From an uncultured Hymenobacter sp. (GTDB taxonomy: Bacteria > Bacteroidota > Bacteroidia > Cytophagales > Hymenobacteraceae): a stretch of DNA of 64,000 nt. The position numbers and the translations under genes are program-made. The notes under the pieces are model-generated. The model made no database searches and was not told the DNA's origin. It saw only the letters and a list, made by a program, of their open reading frames with translations. Location: assembly GCA_913776615.1 (NCBI GenBank), contig CAJYPK010000041.1, positions 62,001 to 126,000 on the forward strand, in the 5' to 3' direction. This document shows positions 1-8,753 of the stretch, one piece after another (position 1 is the stretch's first letter; the number at the start of each line of letters is the position of its first letter).

Positions 1-2
1 CC

Positions 3-152
3 TGGGTGAAGGGGCTGGCCCTCGCGGGCTTGGCCCTGGCTGGTGTTGCGCTGGCGGCCAGCAGTAAGCGACGCAAGACCAAACCTTACCGCGCCTGGTA
101 CCGCGACCACCCCGCCCGGCCGCGTGGGGGCATTGCTGCGCGGACTTTGTAG
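3..152 (+). CDS. C-terminal fragment of an unidentified membrane protein (5' end outside window)
   Basis: Frame 3 is open from the window edge to a TAG at 150-152. It encodes an Ala/Leu/Gly-rich hydrophobic stretch that looks like one transmembrane helix, followed by a basic segment (SSKRRKTKPYRAWYRDHP) typical of a cytoplasmic tail. The protein is not recognisable from this fragment. The last codons and the stop codon lie inside the inverted repeat at 126-206, so the original C-terminus may have been altered by that element. A terminator follows at 217-246. The alternative is that this is non-coding; only 49 codons are visible. Confidence 0.45.
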   Translation, partial: WVKGLALAGLALAGVALAASSKRRKTKPYRAWYRDHPARPRGGIAARTL

Positions 153-206
153 TCCGCGCTTTAGTAGTACGAAACGCGGACTACAAAGTCCGCGCAACAA
201 TGCCCC
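126..206. repeat. Nested inverted repeat, family A (CGCGGACT arms)
   Basis: Arms 137-158 and 175-196 are perfectly complementary over 22 bp, and an outer stem (127-135 with 198-206, GGGGCATTG/CAATGCCCC) extends the structure. Each arm is itself a hairpin, CGCGGACT-TTGT-AGTCCGCG. The element can therefore fold either as one long hairpin or as two short ones. A related copy lies at 17914-18030. Confidence 0.85.
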
Positions 207-216
207 ATTGGTATGC

Positions 217-246
217 AAAAGGGCGAGCCGACGGCTCGCCCTTTTT
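217..246. terminator. Bidirectional intrinsic terminator
   Basis: GGGCGAGCCG at 221-230 pairs with CGGCTCGCCC at 232-241, with an A-run on the left and a T-run on the right. It can end transcription of the plus-strand fragment and of the converging DUF885 gene, whose stop codon is at 270. Confidence 0.75.
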
Positions 247-269
247 AGTTCGAATAGCAGTTACTAAGA

Positions 270-2072
270 CTACTTCTGCTTGGCGGCCCAGGCATCCATT
301 TTCGTTTCGAGCACGGCCAGCGGCATCACGCCGTCTTTTAGCAGCTCGTCGTGAAAATCGCTGAGTTTGAACTTACTGCCCAGCTCTTTCTCGTACTTTG
401 TGCGCAGCTCGCGGATTTTGAGCTGGCCGGTTTTGTAGCTCAGTGCCTGGCCGGGGATGGCCATGTAGCGCTCAATCTCAGCCGTGGCCCCGTCTTCGCT
501 GATGGGCTCCTGGGCCATCATATAGTTGATGGCTTCCTCGCGGGTCATGTTGCGCGAGTGCAGGCCGGTATCGACTACGAGGCGCACGGCGCGGTGCATC
601 TCGTCGCCGAGCGCGCCCATGTACTGGTAGGGGTCGGTGTAGAGGCCCAGCTCTTTACCCAGGCTTTCGCAGTAGAGCGCCCAGCCCTCGCCCATCGCCC
701 CGTACCACGCAAACTGCCGGAACTTGGGCAAGTCCTGGTTTTCCTGCTGCAACGACGTCTGGTAGTGGTGGCCCGGAATGGCCTCGTGCAAAAACAGCGA
801 CTCCATGCCCGAGGTGGTGTTAAACGTCTTGGCGTCCACAATCGGCACGTAGAAGATGCCCGGCCGCGAGCCATCGGGGGCGCCCGGGTTGTACTCGGCC
901 GAGGCCGAGGCGGCGCGGAAGGCTTCCGTCTGCCGAATCTCGAACGGCGTCTTGGGCGTGCGCCCGAACATCTTCTTCAGGTTCGGGTCGATGGTCGCCT
1001 GAATCTTGCGAAAGGCGTCCAGCACCTGGCTGGGCTGGGTGTAGGGCATGAACTTCTTGTCGGTCTTCAGGTAGTTGAAGAAAGTCGGCAAGTCGCCCTT
1101 GAAGCCCACCTGGGCTTTTACTTTCTCCATCTCGCCCTTGATGCGCGCTACTTCGGCGAGGCCCGTCTGGTAGATTTCCTGGGGCGTTTTGCTGGTGGTG
1201 GTCCAGTAGGCCACGTCGTAGGTGTAAATTCCCGGTCCACCCGGCACCGCCGCGATGCCGCTCGTGGGCCGCGCCTTGGGCAGGTATTCGGTGGCCAGGA
1301 AATCGCCCAGCTTCTTATAGGTGGGCACCAGCTCGGTCATGATGGCTTGGCGGTAAGCCTCGGTCAGGCGCTTTTTATCGGCTTCCGAAAAGTCTTTCGG
1401 AAACGCCTTGATAGGGCCGTAAAACAGCGACTGGCTGGGGTCGGTCACCGCAATGTCCTTGCCGCGCATCTGCGGAATCATCTTCACCACGAGCGCTTTG
1501 GGCAGCACTACGCCGGCCTTCATCCCGCGCCGGAAATTACCGATGGCCGAATCGCTCCACGCCACGAAGCCGTGCACCCGGCCCAGCCAGTTGTCGTAAT
1601 CCTTTACCGTCTTGAACGGCTGATTGCCCGAGCCCGAGCCATACTGCCCCAGCGTGAGCGGCAGCCCCCAAAACTGCTGAAACGGCATCATCCAGGTGTT
1701 GAGCTTCAGGCCGTCGAGGCGCTGCTTCATCTCGTACTGGAAGATGTCGTAGCTGATTTTGTCGTTGTCGTCCAGATTATTACGGTTAAATTTTTCGAGC
1801 CGCGTCAGGTAGTCCTGGTAAAAATTGCGCAGCGTGTCGCGATAAGCCTGGGTCTGGTCGTTGGGCAGCTGATCGTTGAAGCGGTTGTCGCCCTGGCCGG
1901 TGGCGGCCAACGGGTCGAGGCGCGACTGCTTTTCCCAATATTGGCTAAACAAGCCACTCAGGTCCTTATTGCCGCCGCTGGCCGCCTGGGTTTTATCGGA
2001 GGAAGTAGACGACTGGCAGCCCGCCAGCCACAAAGCCGCGGCGGCCAGGGCCGCGTGCGCGAGGTATTTCAT
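270..2072 (-). CDS. DUF885 family lipoprotein (putative metallopeptidase-like)
   Basis: 600 aa. The N-terminus is a lipoprotein signal (MKYLAHAALAAAALWLAGCQ) with lipobox LAGC, so the protein is probably anchored in the outer membrane or periplasm. The body matches the DUF885 family as I know it, including the HEAIPGHHYQ motif near residues 428-437, which resembles a zinc-binding HExxH-type site, and later GEGWALYCE. DUF885 proteins are usually about 550-620 aa, so this one is full length. No substrate has been assigned and peptidase activity is an inference. The gene stands alone, bounded by a terminator downstream and an inverted repeat (2149-2239) upstream. Confidence 0.9.
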   Translation of the reverse strand: MKYLAHAALAAAALWLAGCQSSTSSDKTQAASGGNKDLSGLFSQYWEKQSRLDPLAATGQGDNRFNDQLPNDQTQAYRDTLRNFYQDYLTRLEKFNRNNLDDNDKISYDIFQYEMKQRLDGLKLNTWMMPFQQFWGLPLTLGQYGSGSGNQPFKTVKDYDNWLGRVHGFVAWSDSAIGNFRRGMKAGVVLPKALVVKMIPQMRGKDIAVTDPSQSLFYGPIKAFPKDFSEADKKRLTEAYRQAIMTELVPTYKKLGDFLATEYLPKARPTSGIAAVPGGPGIYTYDVAYWTTTSKTPQEIYQTGLAEVARIKGEMEKVKAQVGFKGDLPTFFNYLKTDKKFMPYTQPSQVLDAFRKIQATIDPNLKKMFGRTPKTPFEIRQTEAFRAASASAEYNPGAPDGSRPGIFYVPIVDAKTFNTTSGMESLFLHEAIPGHHYQTSLQQENQDLPKFRQFAWYGAMGEGWALYCESLGKELGLYTDPYQYMGALGDEMHRAVRLVVDTGLHSRNMTREEAINYMMAQEPISEDGATAEIERYMAIPGQALSYKTGQLKIRELRTKYEKELGSKFKLSDFHDELLKDGVMPLAVLETKMDAWAAKQK

Positions 2073-2148
2073 CAGAAAAAAGGGTTAGAGTAGAAAAAGC
2101 GGAGCGAAATAAAAAACTTGAAGCAAACTAAAAAACGCCCTAAAAATA

Positions 2149-2239
2149 GTCTGTCATGCTGACGAAGGAAGCATCTTATCACGCCGGGGCTAAAGCCGTG
2201 CGAACTTGACAAGATGCTTCCTCCGTCAGCATGACAGAC
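2149..2239. repeat. Inverted repeat, family B (TGTCATGCTGA arms)
   Basis: Arms 2149-2177 and 2211-2239 are complementary over 29 bp with one mismatch; the loop is 33 nt. It belongs to the same family as 8630-8725 and 28305-28395, all with a TGTCATGCTGA start and an inner AGCATC. It lies between two same-strand genes. Confidence 0.85.
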
Positions 2240-2293
2240 GTAAGAAAGCGGCCGTAAAAAGCAGACGAGTTTAAGACCGTTAGTAGGGGAGGG

Positions 2294-4933
2294 CTAGCCT
2301 TCTTTCAGGCTGGCCTCGTACTCGTCGAGCTTCTTGAGGGTGCCGGTAATATTCTCGGTCAGCAGCACCACCACCGCGCCCTCGGGAGCCGTGGTCAGCA
2401 CATGGTCGATGGCATCCAGCTCATTTTCAATGTACGTCACGGGTAGCTCGGGCTTGTCCAGCCGCAGGCCGCGCGTCATGATCTCCTGTAGAAACTCGGC
2501 TGACTTGCCGCGCAGGTCGCGGTCTTGCCGCAGCACTACCTCGTCGAAGATGCGGCCCGCGATGCGCGCAAAGCCCAGCGTATCCTCGTCGCGGCGATCG
2601 CCCAGGCCCGAAACCACGCCAATCTTGCGGGTGGCCGTGGTGGCGTTCATAAAGTCGGCAAACTTGGTAATACCGGCCGTGTTGTGCGCGTAATCGACTA
2701 TTACCTCGAAGTGCGGGAACTTGTAGACGTTCATGCGGCCCGGCGTCTTGGTAGCCGAGGGCACGAAGGTGCGGAAGGCCGTTTTAATGGCATCCTTGTC
2801 AAAGCCCGCCAGGTAGCCGGCCAGCCCGGCGGCCAGCGCATTTTCGATGTTGAAAGTGGCCCGCCCCCCGAACGTAACCGGAAACTCGGCCGCCCGGTCG
2901 ATGCGCAGCTTGTACGAGTTCTTATAAATCGTGAGGTAGCCCTCTTCGTACACCGCCGCCACGCCGCCGGCCTCCACGTGCTCCTGAATGCGCGGATTAT
3001 CCTCGTGCATCGAGAAGTACGCCACCTTGCAGTCGAGGTGCCGGCCCATCTCGTACACCAGGTCGTCGTCGGCGTTGAGCACGGCCCAGCCGTTTTTGCG
3101 CACCGTGCGGGGCAGCACGCCCTTTACGGCGGCCATTTCCTCCACGGTGTAGATGTCGCGCAGGCCCAGGTGGTCGGCCGCTACGTTGGTCACCACTGCG
3201 ATGTCGCAGGTGTGGAAGCCCAGCCCCGAGCGCAGCATGCCGCCGCGGGCCGTTTCGAGCACCGCGTAGTTCACCGTGGGGTCTTTGAGCACGAACTCCG
3301 CGCTCTGTCCGCCGGTGCAGTCGCCCTTTTGTAGCTGCACGCCCTGGATGTAAATGCCATCGGTGGTCGTGAAGCCCACCTTGTAACCGGTGCTGGCCAC
3401 GAGGTGCGCGATGAGGCGGGTGGTCGTGGTTTTGCCGTTGGTGCCCGTCACGGCGATAATCGGCACCCGTGCCTCGGCGCCGGGCGGAAACAGCATGTCC
3501 ACCACCGGGGCGGCCACGTTGCGCGGCAGGCCATAGGTAGGCGCAATGTGCATCCGGAAGCCGGGGGCCGCGTTTACCTCAATCACCGCGCCGCGGGTCT
3601 GGTTCAGCGGAATGGCGATGTCGCTGGTCAGCAGGTCGATGCCGCAGATGTCGAGGCCCACGATGCCGGCCACGCGCTCGGCCAGCAGCACGTTGTAGGG
3701 GTCCACGAGGTCGGTCACGTCGGTGGCCGTACCGCCGGTGCTGATGTTGGCCGTGCTCTTGAGGTAGATGGTTTCGCCGGCCGGCAGCACCGAGTCCAGG
3801 GTCAAGTCCTTGCCTTTCAGAATATCCAGCGTGTGCTGGTCGGCCTTGATGGCGGTGAGGACCTTCTCGTGGCCCACGCCCCGGCGCGGGTCCTTGTTTA
3901 CTTCGTCGATGAGCTGCTGAATGGTGTGCTCGCCGTCGCCGGTCACGGCGGCGGGCGTGCGCTTGGCGGCGGCAATGAGCTTGCCGTTGACCACCAGCAG
4001 GCGGTAGTCGTCGCCCTGCACGTACTGCTCCACAATCACCGCCCGCGAATACGCTTTGGCGGCCTTGAGGCCCTCCACGGCGTCTTCCCAATTCATGATG
4101 CGGATGGTGGCACCCTTGCCGTGGTTGCCGTCGAGCGGCTTGGTCACGATGGGGAAACCCAGCTCCTCAATAGCATCGCGCAGGCCGTCTTCCGAATACA
4201 CGGTAGTGCCGCGGGGTACCGGCACGCCGCCGTCGGCCAGCATGGCCTTGGTGCGGTTCTTATTGCCCGCCACCTCCACGCCGGCGTGCGAAGTCAGGTT
4301 GGTAGTCGTCGCCCAGATGCGGCGCTGATTCACCCCGTAGCCGAGCTGAATGATGCTACTGTTCTTGAGCTGGATGTACGGGATGTTGCGCGAGGCCGCC
4401 TCGGCCACAATGCTCCAGGTGCTGGGGCCGAAAAATTCCTCCTCCCGAATGTCGTGCAGTTCGTCAATAACGGGCTTGATGTTAAACTCCTCGCCCTTGC
4501 ACAGCGCCTCCACCAAATCGACGGCGGCCTCGGCGGCGTAGCGTCCGGCGCGCTCCTCCTGGTAGGCAAATACTACGTACTCCACGCCTTCCTCGCGGGC
4601 GGGGTAGCTTTTGCCCCAGTATACCGGCATGCCGGCCTGGCGCTGCAGCTCCAGCGCCACGTGCTGGATAACGTGACCCAGCGGCTCGCCGTCGGCCAGC
4701 TGCTCCTGGGTCAGGGGCGGGTGCTTGGCCAGCTGCTTGCTGCTCGGCCGACCGGCTTGGTAGGGCTGCCCGATGCCGGGTAGCAGGGCGGTGAGGCGCT
4801 CGGCGAAGTCATCGATGGTGTTGCTCCATTCGCCGGCAAATTCTTGTAAATCAACTTTGCATACGATTAATCGGTAGTGCTTTACCGACCAGTAGCTCGG
4901 CCCGCGCATGGTGCGGAGGTCAATAATCTTCAT
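2294..4933 (-). CDS. cphA: Cyanophycin synthetase
   Basis: 879 aa, the usual CphA length. The enzyme polymerises aspartate and arginine into cyanophycin, a cytoplasmic nitrogen reserve, using ATP at two sites. The order of domains is visible: an N-terminal region (about 1-200), an ATP-grasp domain (about 220-475, with KPLDGNHGKGATI and EVNAAPGFRMH) and a Mur-ligase-like half with the P-loop GTNGKTTTT near residue 497, followed by DYAHN. No cyanophycinase (cphB) or isoaspartyl peptidase is adjacent, although these commonly accompany cphA in Bacteroidota. The start at 4933 gives a family-like N-terminus (MKIIDLRTMRGPSYWS). Confidence 0.95.
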   Translation of the reverse strand: MKIIDLRTMRGPSYWSVKHYRLIVCKVDLQEFAGEWSNTIDDFAERLTALLPGIGQPYQAGRPSSKQLAKHPPLTQEQLADGEPLGHVIQHVALELQRQAGMPVYWGKSYPAREEGVEYVVFAYQEERAGRYAAEAAVDLVEALCKGEEFNIKPVIDELHDIREEEFFGPSTWSIVAEAASRNIPYIQLKNSSIIQLGYGVNQRRIWATTTNLTSHAGVEVAGNKNRTKAMLADGGVPVPRGTTVYSEDGLRDAIEELGFPIVTKPLDGNHGKGATIRIMNWEDAVEGLKAAKAYSRAVIVEQYVQGDDYRLLVVNGKLIAAAKRTPAAVTGDGEHTIQQLIDEVNKDPRRGVGHEKVLTAIKADQHTLDILKGKDLTLDSVLPAGETIYLKSTANISTGGTATDVTDLVDPYNVLLAERVAGIVGLDICGIDLLTSDIAIPLNQTRGAVIEVNAAPGFRMHIAPTYGLPRNVAAPVVDMLFPPGAEARVPIIAVTGTNGKTTTTRLIAHLVASTGYKVGFTTTDGIYIQGVQLQKGDCTGGQSAEFVLKDPTVNYAVLETARGGMLRSGLGFHTCDIAVVTNVAADHLGLRDIYTVEEMAAVKGVLPRTVRKNGWAVLNADDDLVYEMGRHLDCKVAYFSMHEDNPRIQEHVEAGGVAAVYEEGYLTIYKNSYKLRIDRAAEFPVTFGGRATFNIENALAAGLAGYLAGFDKDAIKTAFRTFVPSATKTPGRMNVYKFPHFEVIVDYAHNTAGITKFADFMNATTATRKIGVVSGLGDRRDEDTLGFARIAGRIFDEVVLRQDRDLRGKSAEFLQEIMTRGLRLDKPELPVTYIENELDAIDHVLTTAPEGAVVVLLTENITGTLKKLDEYEASLKEG

Positions 4934-5029
4934 ATAGCCAAAACAGGGATAAGACGCCGGCCCGGCCAGCGGTGCGGCAAGGTAGGCAGTACGCTACTTA
5001 ATCCGCCTGCGTTGGCCCTTTTGGCCACG

Positions 5030-5068
5030 AAAAAGCCCCCGCCGCTTCGTTGAGAAGCAGCGGGGGCT
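5030..5068 (-). terminator. Terminator of tRNA-Cys
   Basis: Arms 5034-5047 and 5055-5068 pair over 14 bp with one G-U. On the minus strand the hairpin is followed by a T-run. It lies directly downstream of the tRNA. Confidence 0.8.
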
Positions 5069-5072
5069 GTCG

Positions 5073-5143
5073 AGGTAACGGGCGGATTCGAACCGCCGTA
5101 GGAGGTTTTGCAGACCTCTACCTAGCCACTCGGTCACGTTACC
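5073..5143 (-). tRNA. tRNA-Cys (anticodon GCA)
   Basis: The minus strand folds as a complete cloverleaf: acceptor GGTAACG/CGTTACC (5143-5137 with 5080-5074), anticodon stem GAGGT/ACCTC around loop CTGCAAA, and a T-loop GGTTCGAATCC. The anticodon is GCA. The next base is U, matching the U73 discriminator that is an identity element of tRNA-Cys. CCA is not encoded. Confidence 0.95.
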
Positions 5144-5155
5144 GGTTTGGGTGCA

Positions 5156-5185
5156 CAAAGGTACACCAAAAGCTGGTATTGCCAA
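5156..5185 (-). promoter_or_regulatory. Bacteroidota-type promoter of tRNA-Cys
   Basis: Reading the minus strand there is TTGG (5185-5182), an 18-nt spacer, and TACCTTTG (5163-5156). This fits the -33 TTTG / -7 TAnnTTTG pattern of the Bacteroidota housekeeping sigma factor. It ends 13 nt before the tRNA. Confidence 0.7.
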
Positions 5186-5258
5186 GCCCAGCGCGTAAAA
5201 AAGCCCCGTAAGCTGGCGCGCAGAAATAGGATCTGGCGATTTAAGGGTAGAGTATCAA

Positions 5259-6011
5259 TTAGGTGTCTTGCGAGCCAAAGGGCCAAGCCCGGGGCATAGC
5301 CAGCGATAAGCCGTCTCGTAACTGCTGAAGCTCGGGAGTCAACCCAGGTTGCTGCATCCAGTCGAGGTCACTGAAATCATCTACCCAGTAAGCCCGGTCG
5401 GCCCGTCCGGTTTGCCAGTCTTGTTGCCACGCCTCCATTTGCGCCAGGCGGGTTAGGGGTGGTCCGAGGTCTGCCAGCATTGCCTGGCGCATTGCGGCGT
5501 AGTCGTCTATCTCCCAAAAGACGGAGAGCGGGTGGCTGTTATCGGCCAGATACGTTACCTCACCGCCCCCCAGAGCGCGCACCAACGTAGCCAACGCCAT
5601 GCGGTAGGCGGTGCGTATGGGCCGGTCAGGGGCCGCTTCGCTGGGACCAGTCCAGCCTTGGTAGCGGAAGGGGAGTAAGTCAATATCAGTCTTCCCGGGG
5701 CTAACGGCGATTGACCACTCAAATGGCCCGTTGAAGTGCAGCTGCCCGTAGGTCCACTGGTCTTGGCGGTAAAACTCAGTGCGTCGGTATTCATCCGTGC
5801 TGTGCTGCCAGGGGCGTAGTAGCGAGGTAGCATCTGCGCGAACTGGCCGGTAGGGGCTATCCTCCCAATACAGACGACTCAGCCAGTAAAATAAGGGGTT
5901 CGGTAACAAGGCCCCGTTGAGGCGAGCGGCCACTTCGCGCCCCAGCCGGTCAAAATCAAAGCCAGTGTAGTCGATTGCGTGATTGCTGGTAATAAGTAGA
6001 TCGGTACCCAT
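5259..6011 (-). CDS. Hypothetical protein
   Basis: 250 aa from the ATG at 6011 (MGTDLLITSNHAID). A longer frame reaches 6107, but its first 32 codons run through the rpsA terminator, so I prefer the internal start. The protein is soluble, rich in Trp, Tyr and acidic residues, with no signal peptide or recognised motif. It has the look of a single-domain protein restricted to Bacteroidota. It follows rpsA on the same strand but is separated from it by the terminator at 6058-6092. Function unknown. Confidence 0.7.
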   Translation of the reverse strand: MGTDLLITSNHAIDYTGFDFDRLGREVAARLNGALLPNPLFYWLSRLYWEDSPYRPVRADATSLLRPWQHSTDEYRRTEFYRQDQWTYGQLHFNGPFEWSIAVSPGKTDIDLLPFRYQGWTGPSEAAPDRPIRTAYRMALATLVRALGGGEVTYLADNSHPLSVFWEIDDYAAMRQAMLADLGPPLTRLAQMEAWQQDWQTGRADRAYWVDDFSDLDWMQQPGLTPELQQLRDGLSLAMPRAWPFGSQDT

Positions 6012-6057
6012 TAGCAGAGAGCGTAGGTTCGCTGGTAAAGTAGTGTTGAACGAACAC

Positions 6058-6092
6058 AAAAAAGCCCTGGCCGGCTGGCCAGGGCTTTTCTT
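6058..6092. terminator. Terminator of rpsA
   Basis: AAGCCCTGGCC (6062-6072) pairs with GGCCAGGGCTT (6078-6088) around a short loop, flanked by A- and T-runs. It starts about 20 nt past the rpsA stop codon. Confidence 0.8.
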
Positions 6093-6111
6093 AGAACCTA
6101 TAAGCAAGCGC

Positions 6112-8001
6112 TTACGCGCCTTGGATGTCGGCGTTGTCGGGCGAGTTGCCAGCCAGCGGCGTGTCCTGACGGGCGCGCAGCTTGTCTTCGCCAGCCTGAC
6201 GCTCAGCGCCGGCCAGTTGGTCGCGCAGGGCGCTCAGGGCGTCGAGGTCGCCGAGGGTGTTTTTCTCAGCCGGCTTCTTGAGGTCGCTCAGTTTGCCTTC
6301 GCCTTGGGCAGCGCCGCCGGCGGGGGCTTTCTTCGCGAACTTCGAGTTGGAAGCGCGGTTGCTTTCATCCTCTTTGTTGTACACGGCAGTGTGCGAGAGC
6401 ACGATGCGACGGTCATCCTTCGAGAACTCGGTTACGCGGAAGTCCAGCGACTCGCCGTTTTCGGCGGTCGTGCCATCTTCTTTCACCAGGCCTTTGGGGT
6501 AAGCGAAGCCTTCGATGCCGTAGGGCAGCTCGAGCACCGCGCCGCGGTCCGACTTCTCGGTGATGGTAGCCTTGTGCACCGAGCCGGGGGTGAACACCGT
6601 CTGGAAGGTATCCCAGGGGTTTTCTTCCAGCTGCTTTACACCCAGGGCGAGGCGGCGGGCAGCCATGTCGAGCTCGAGTACTACTACGTCGAGTTTGTCG
6701 CCCACTTTCACCACTTCCGAGGGGTGCTTCACTTTCTTGGTCCACGACAGGTCCGATACGTGCACGAGGCCGTCCACACCTTCTTCCAGTTCTACGAACA
6801 GGCCGAAGTTGGTCAGGTTGCGCACGGCACCGCTGTGCTTGGTACCAACGGCAAACTTCTCAGCGAAGTCGCCACGGGTCCACGGATCTTCGGTCAGCTG
6901 CTTGATGCCCAGGCTCATCTTGCGGTCTTCGCGGTCGAGGGTCAGTACTACTGCCTCTACCGTGTCGCCCTGCTTGATGAAGTCCTGCGGGTTGCGCAGG
7001 TGCTGGCTCCAGCTCATTTCCGAAACGTGGATGAGGCCTTCAACGCCCGGTACCACTTCCATGAACGCGCCGTAGTCGGCTACGTTCACGATGCGGCCCT
7101 GTACGCGCGAGCCGGGGCCGAGGTCGGCCGGCAGCGAATCCCATGGGTGGGGCGTCAGTTGCTTCAGACCCAGCGAGATGCGCTTCTTGGCCTCGTCGAA
7201 GTCGAGCACTACCACGTTGAGTTTCTGGTCGAGCGTCAGTGCCTCGCTCGGGTGAGCGATGCGGCCCCACGAGATGTCCGTGATGTGCAGCAGACCATCG
7301 ACACCGCCGAGGTCGATGAACACGCCGAAGTTGGTCATGTTCTTGATGTTGCCTTCCAGGATCTGGCCTTTCTCCAGGTTGTTCAGGATGGCTTCGCGCT
7401 GCTGCTCGAGGTCCTTCTCGATGAGGACTTTGTGCGATACAACCACGTTGTCGAAAGCGGCGTTGATTTTCACCACTTTCACTTCCATGCGGCGACCAAC
7501 GTAGATGTCGAAGTCGCGGATGGGCTTCACGTCGATTTGCGAGCCGGGGAGGAAGGCTTCTACGCCGTCCATCTCCATGATGAGGCCGCCCTTGGTGCGG
7601 CGCTTCACCACGCCTTCCAGCACGGTGTCATTCTCCAGGGCCGCGTAGATAGCGTTCCAGGCCTGCTTGATTTTAGCCTTCTTGCGGCTCAGGATGAGCT
7701 GGCCGTTGGCATCTTCCTGGTCTTCGATGAATACGTCAACCTCGTCGCCCACCTTCAGGTCGGGCATATCGCGGAATTCGCTCAGGGGCACGAGGCCGTC
7801 CGATTTGAAGCCGATGTTCAGGATTACGTCGCGGTCGGTGATGCCCACCACGGTACCTTTAATTACCTCTTCCTCCTGTACGGTGGTGAGGGTGTCGCCG
7901 TAGAGCTTTTCCAGCTCGGCGCGCTGCTCGGGGTTGTAGTTACCGCCGAAGCCGCTTGCTCCAACATTGTCCCAGTCGAAGTCGTCAACCAATTCTGCCA
8001 T
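6112..8001 (-). CDS. rpsA: 30S ribosomal protein S1
   Basis: 629 aa. It is the RNA-binding protein of the small ribosomal subunit that helps load mRNA. Six S1 repeats can be followed along the sequence: a divergent pair (around GTVVGITDRDVIL and EGVVKRRTKGGLI) and four more (NMTNFGVFIDLGG, NVADYGAFMEV, NLTNFGLFVELE, EKSDRGAVLELP). Each of the middle ones carries the typical DGL(I/V)HVS-type signature. The C-terminal tail after the last repeat is charged and low-complexity, as in other Bacteroidota S1 proteins. A good promoter lies about 110 nt upstream and a terminator directly downstream, so it is transcribed alone. Confidence 0.97.
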   Translation of the reverse strand: MAELVDDFDWDNVGASGFGGNYNPEQRAELEKLYGDTLTTVQEEEVIKGTVVGITDRDVILNIGFKSDGLVPLSEFRDMPDLKVGDEVDVFIEDQEDANGQLILSRKKAKIKQAWNAIYAALENDTVLEGVVKRRTKGGLIMEMDGVEAFLPGSQIDVKPIRDFDIYVGRRMEVKVVKINAAFDNVVVSHKVLIEKDLEQQREAILNNLEKGQILEGNIKNMTNFGVFIDLGGVDGLLHITDISWGRIAHPSEALTLDQKLNVVVLDFDEAKKRISLGLKQLTPHPWDSLPADLGPGSRVQGRIVNVADYGAFMEVVPGVEGLIHVSEMSWSQHLRNPQDFIKQGDTVEAVVLTLDREDRKMSLGIKQLTEDPWTRGDFAEKFAVGTKHSGAVRNLTNFGLFVELEEGVDGLVHVSDLSWTKKVKHPSEVVKVGDKLDVVVLELDMAARRLALGVKQLEENPWDTFQTVFTPGSVHKATITEKSDRGAVLELPYGIEGFAYPKGLVKEDGTTAENGESLDFRVTEFSKDDRRIVLSHTAVYNKEDESNRASNSKFAKKAPAGGAAQGEGKLSDLKKPAEKNTLGDLDALSALRDQLAGAERQAGEDKLRARQDTPLAGNSPDNADIQGA

Positions 8002-8110
8002 GTATAGCAGGTTCCTAAATCACTGAACACCACGGCCGGAACCAGAACCGAGGCGCAGTTTGAGTTGATACCAGGCCCGAAAGCACCGGCCCGCCACCTT
8101 GACGGGGCCG

Positions 8111-8118
8111 CAAAGGTA
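8111..8118 (-). promoter_or_regulatory. -7 element of the rpsA promoter
   Basis: The minus strand reads TACCTTTG, a perfect TAnnTTTG. A GTTT lies about 17 nt upstream. Transcription would start near 8104 and give a leader of about 100 nt that is GC-rich and could host S1 autoregulation (inference). Confidence 0.6.
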
Positions 8119-8169
8119 CGGATTTTCAAGCTGAAAACCTAGTAATCAGCAGTGAAGCAAGATACCTGC

Positions 8170-8574
8170 CTAATGAGGCCAGTTTCGCACCGGGGCTTGG
8201 CTCAACACTGCTTCGACGTAGTCTTGCGGGGGGTGGTCAATGTCAATAATATGCTCCGCTTGAAAGGGTATTTCGACCCCTAAGGATAAATAAAAGGTAT
8301 CATTAGGGACCAGGCAAGCGGGCTAATTATCCAGGATGTCGATGTACGTGTCGCCTATTTTTTGGCCGACGATAACCCACATGCGTTCGCCACCGACTTC
8401 TATTTCACCGTCATTATCGGTCTCGATATCAAAGATGAGCCGTACTGCTTGCCCTGGCCTTACGGCCTGCCGCTCTTCGATACTTGGAATCCAAAAGTCC
8501 ACTCCATACTTAGCGCGTGCTTTTTCGGCGGACCGTAACTCCCAGTGGTCGGTTTTTAATGATAGTTGGCGCAT
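8170..8574 (-). pseudogene. Small unknown-domain gene interrupted by an in-frame amber codon
   Basis: The start at 8574 (MRQLSLKTDHWELRS) opens an 83-codon frame ending at TAG 8323-8325. The same frame continues for 50 codons to TAG 8170-8172. The two parts join into one plausible domain: ERMWVIVGQKIGDTYIDILDN, stop, then PACLVPNDTFYLSLGVEIPF and an EHIIDID motif. This pattern (RMWV...LDNxP...LG..I.F..EHIIDI) recalls small DUF2314/DUF2185-like domains. A CAG-to-TAG change in an LDNQP sequence would explain the break. An upstream in-frame extension to 8694 encodes only the inverted repeat and is not part of the gene. Readthrough cannot be excluded. Confidence 0.65.
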
Positions 8575-8629
8575 TAGTTTCCTTCTACCAGTGATAAAAC
8601 CCGTTTTAAAACTGAGCGTCCCAGCCCGC

Positions 8630-8725
8630 TTGTCATGCTGAGCTTGCCGAAGCATCTCGCTCGCACTGCCTAACGAATTGATTAAGTGCGCCACGCGAGA
8701 TGCTTCGGCAAGCTCAGCATGACAA
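8630..8725. repeat. Inverted repeat, family B
   Basis: Perfect 31-bp arms at 8630-8660 and 8695-8725 (TTGTCATGCTGAGCTTGCCG...), 34-nt loop. Each arm contains an inner ATGCT/AGCAT pairing. It sits between the siroheme-type dehydrogenase gene and the broken gene on the same strand. Confidence 0.9.
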
Positions 8726-8753
8726 ACAGGCTAATTATATAAGTCGCATAAAT

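Noticed and set aside
351..2093. 580-codon open frame opposite the DUF885 gene
   Set aside because: Antisense shadow of a GC-rich gene; low-complexity His/Val/Arg-rich translation and no domain.
5983..8007. 674-codon open frame opposite rpsA
   Set aside because: Covers rpsA exactly in antisense; it arises from the codon bias of rpsA.
8002..8169. Riboswitch upstream of rpsA
   Set aside because: GC-rich leader with some pairing but no known riboswitch pattern; only the promoter can be supported.
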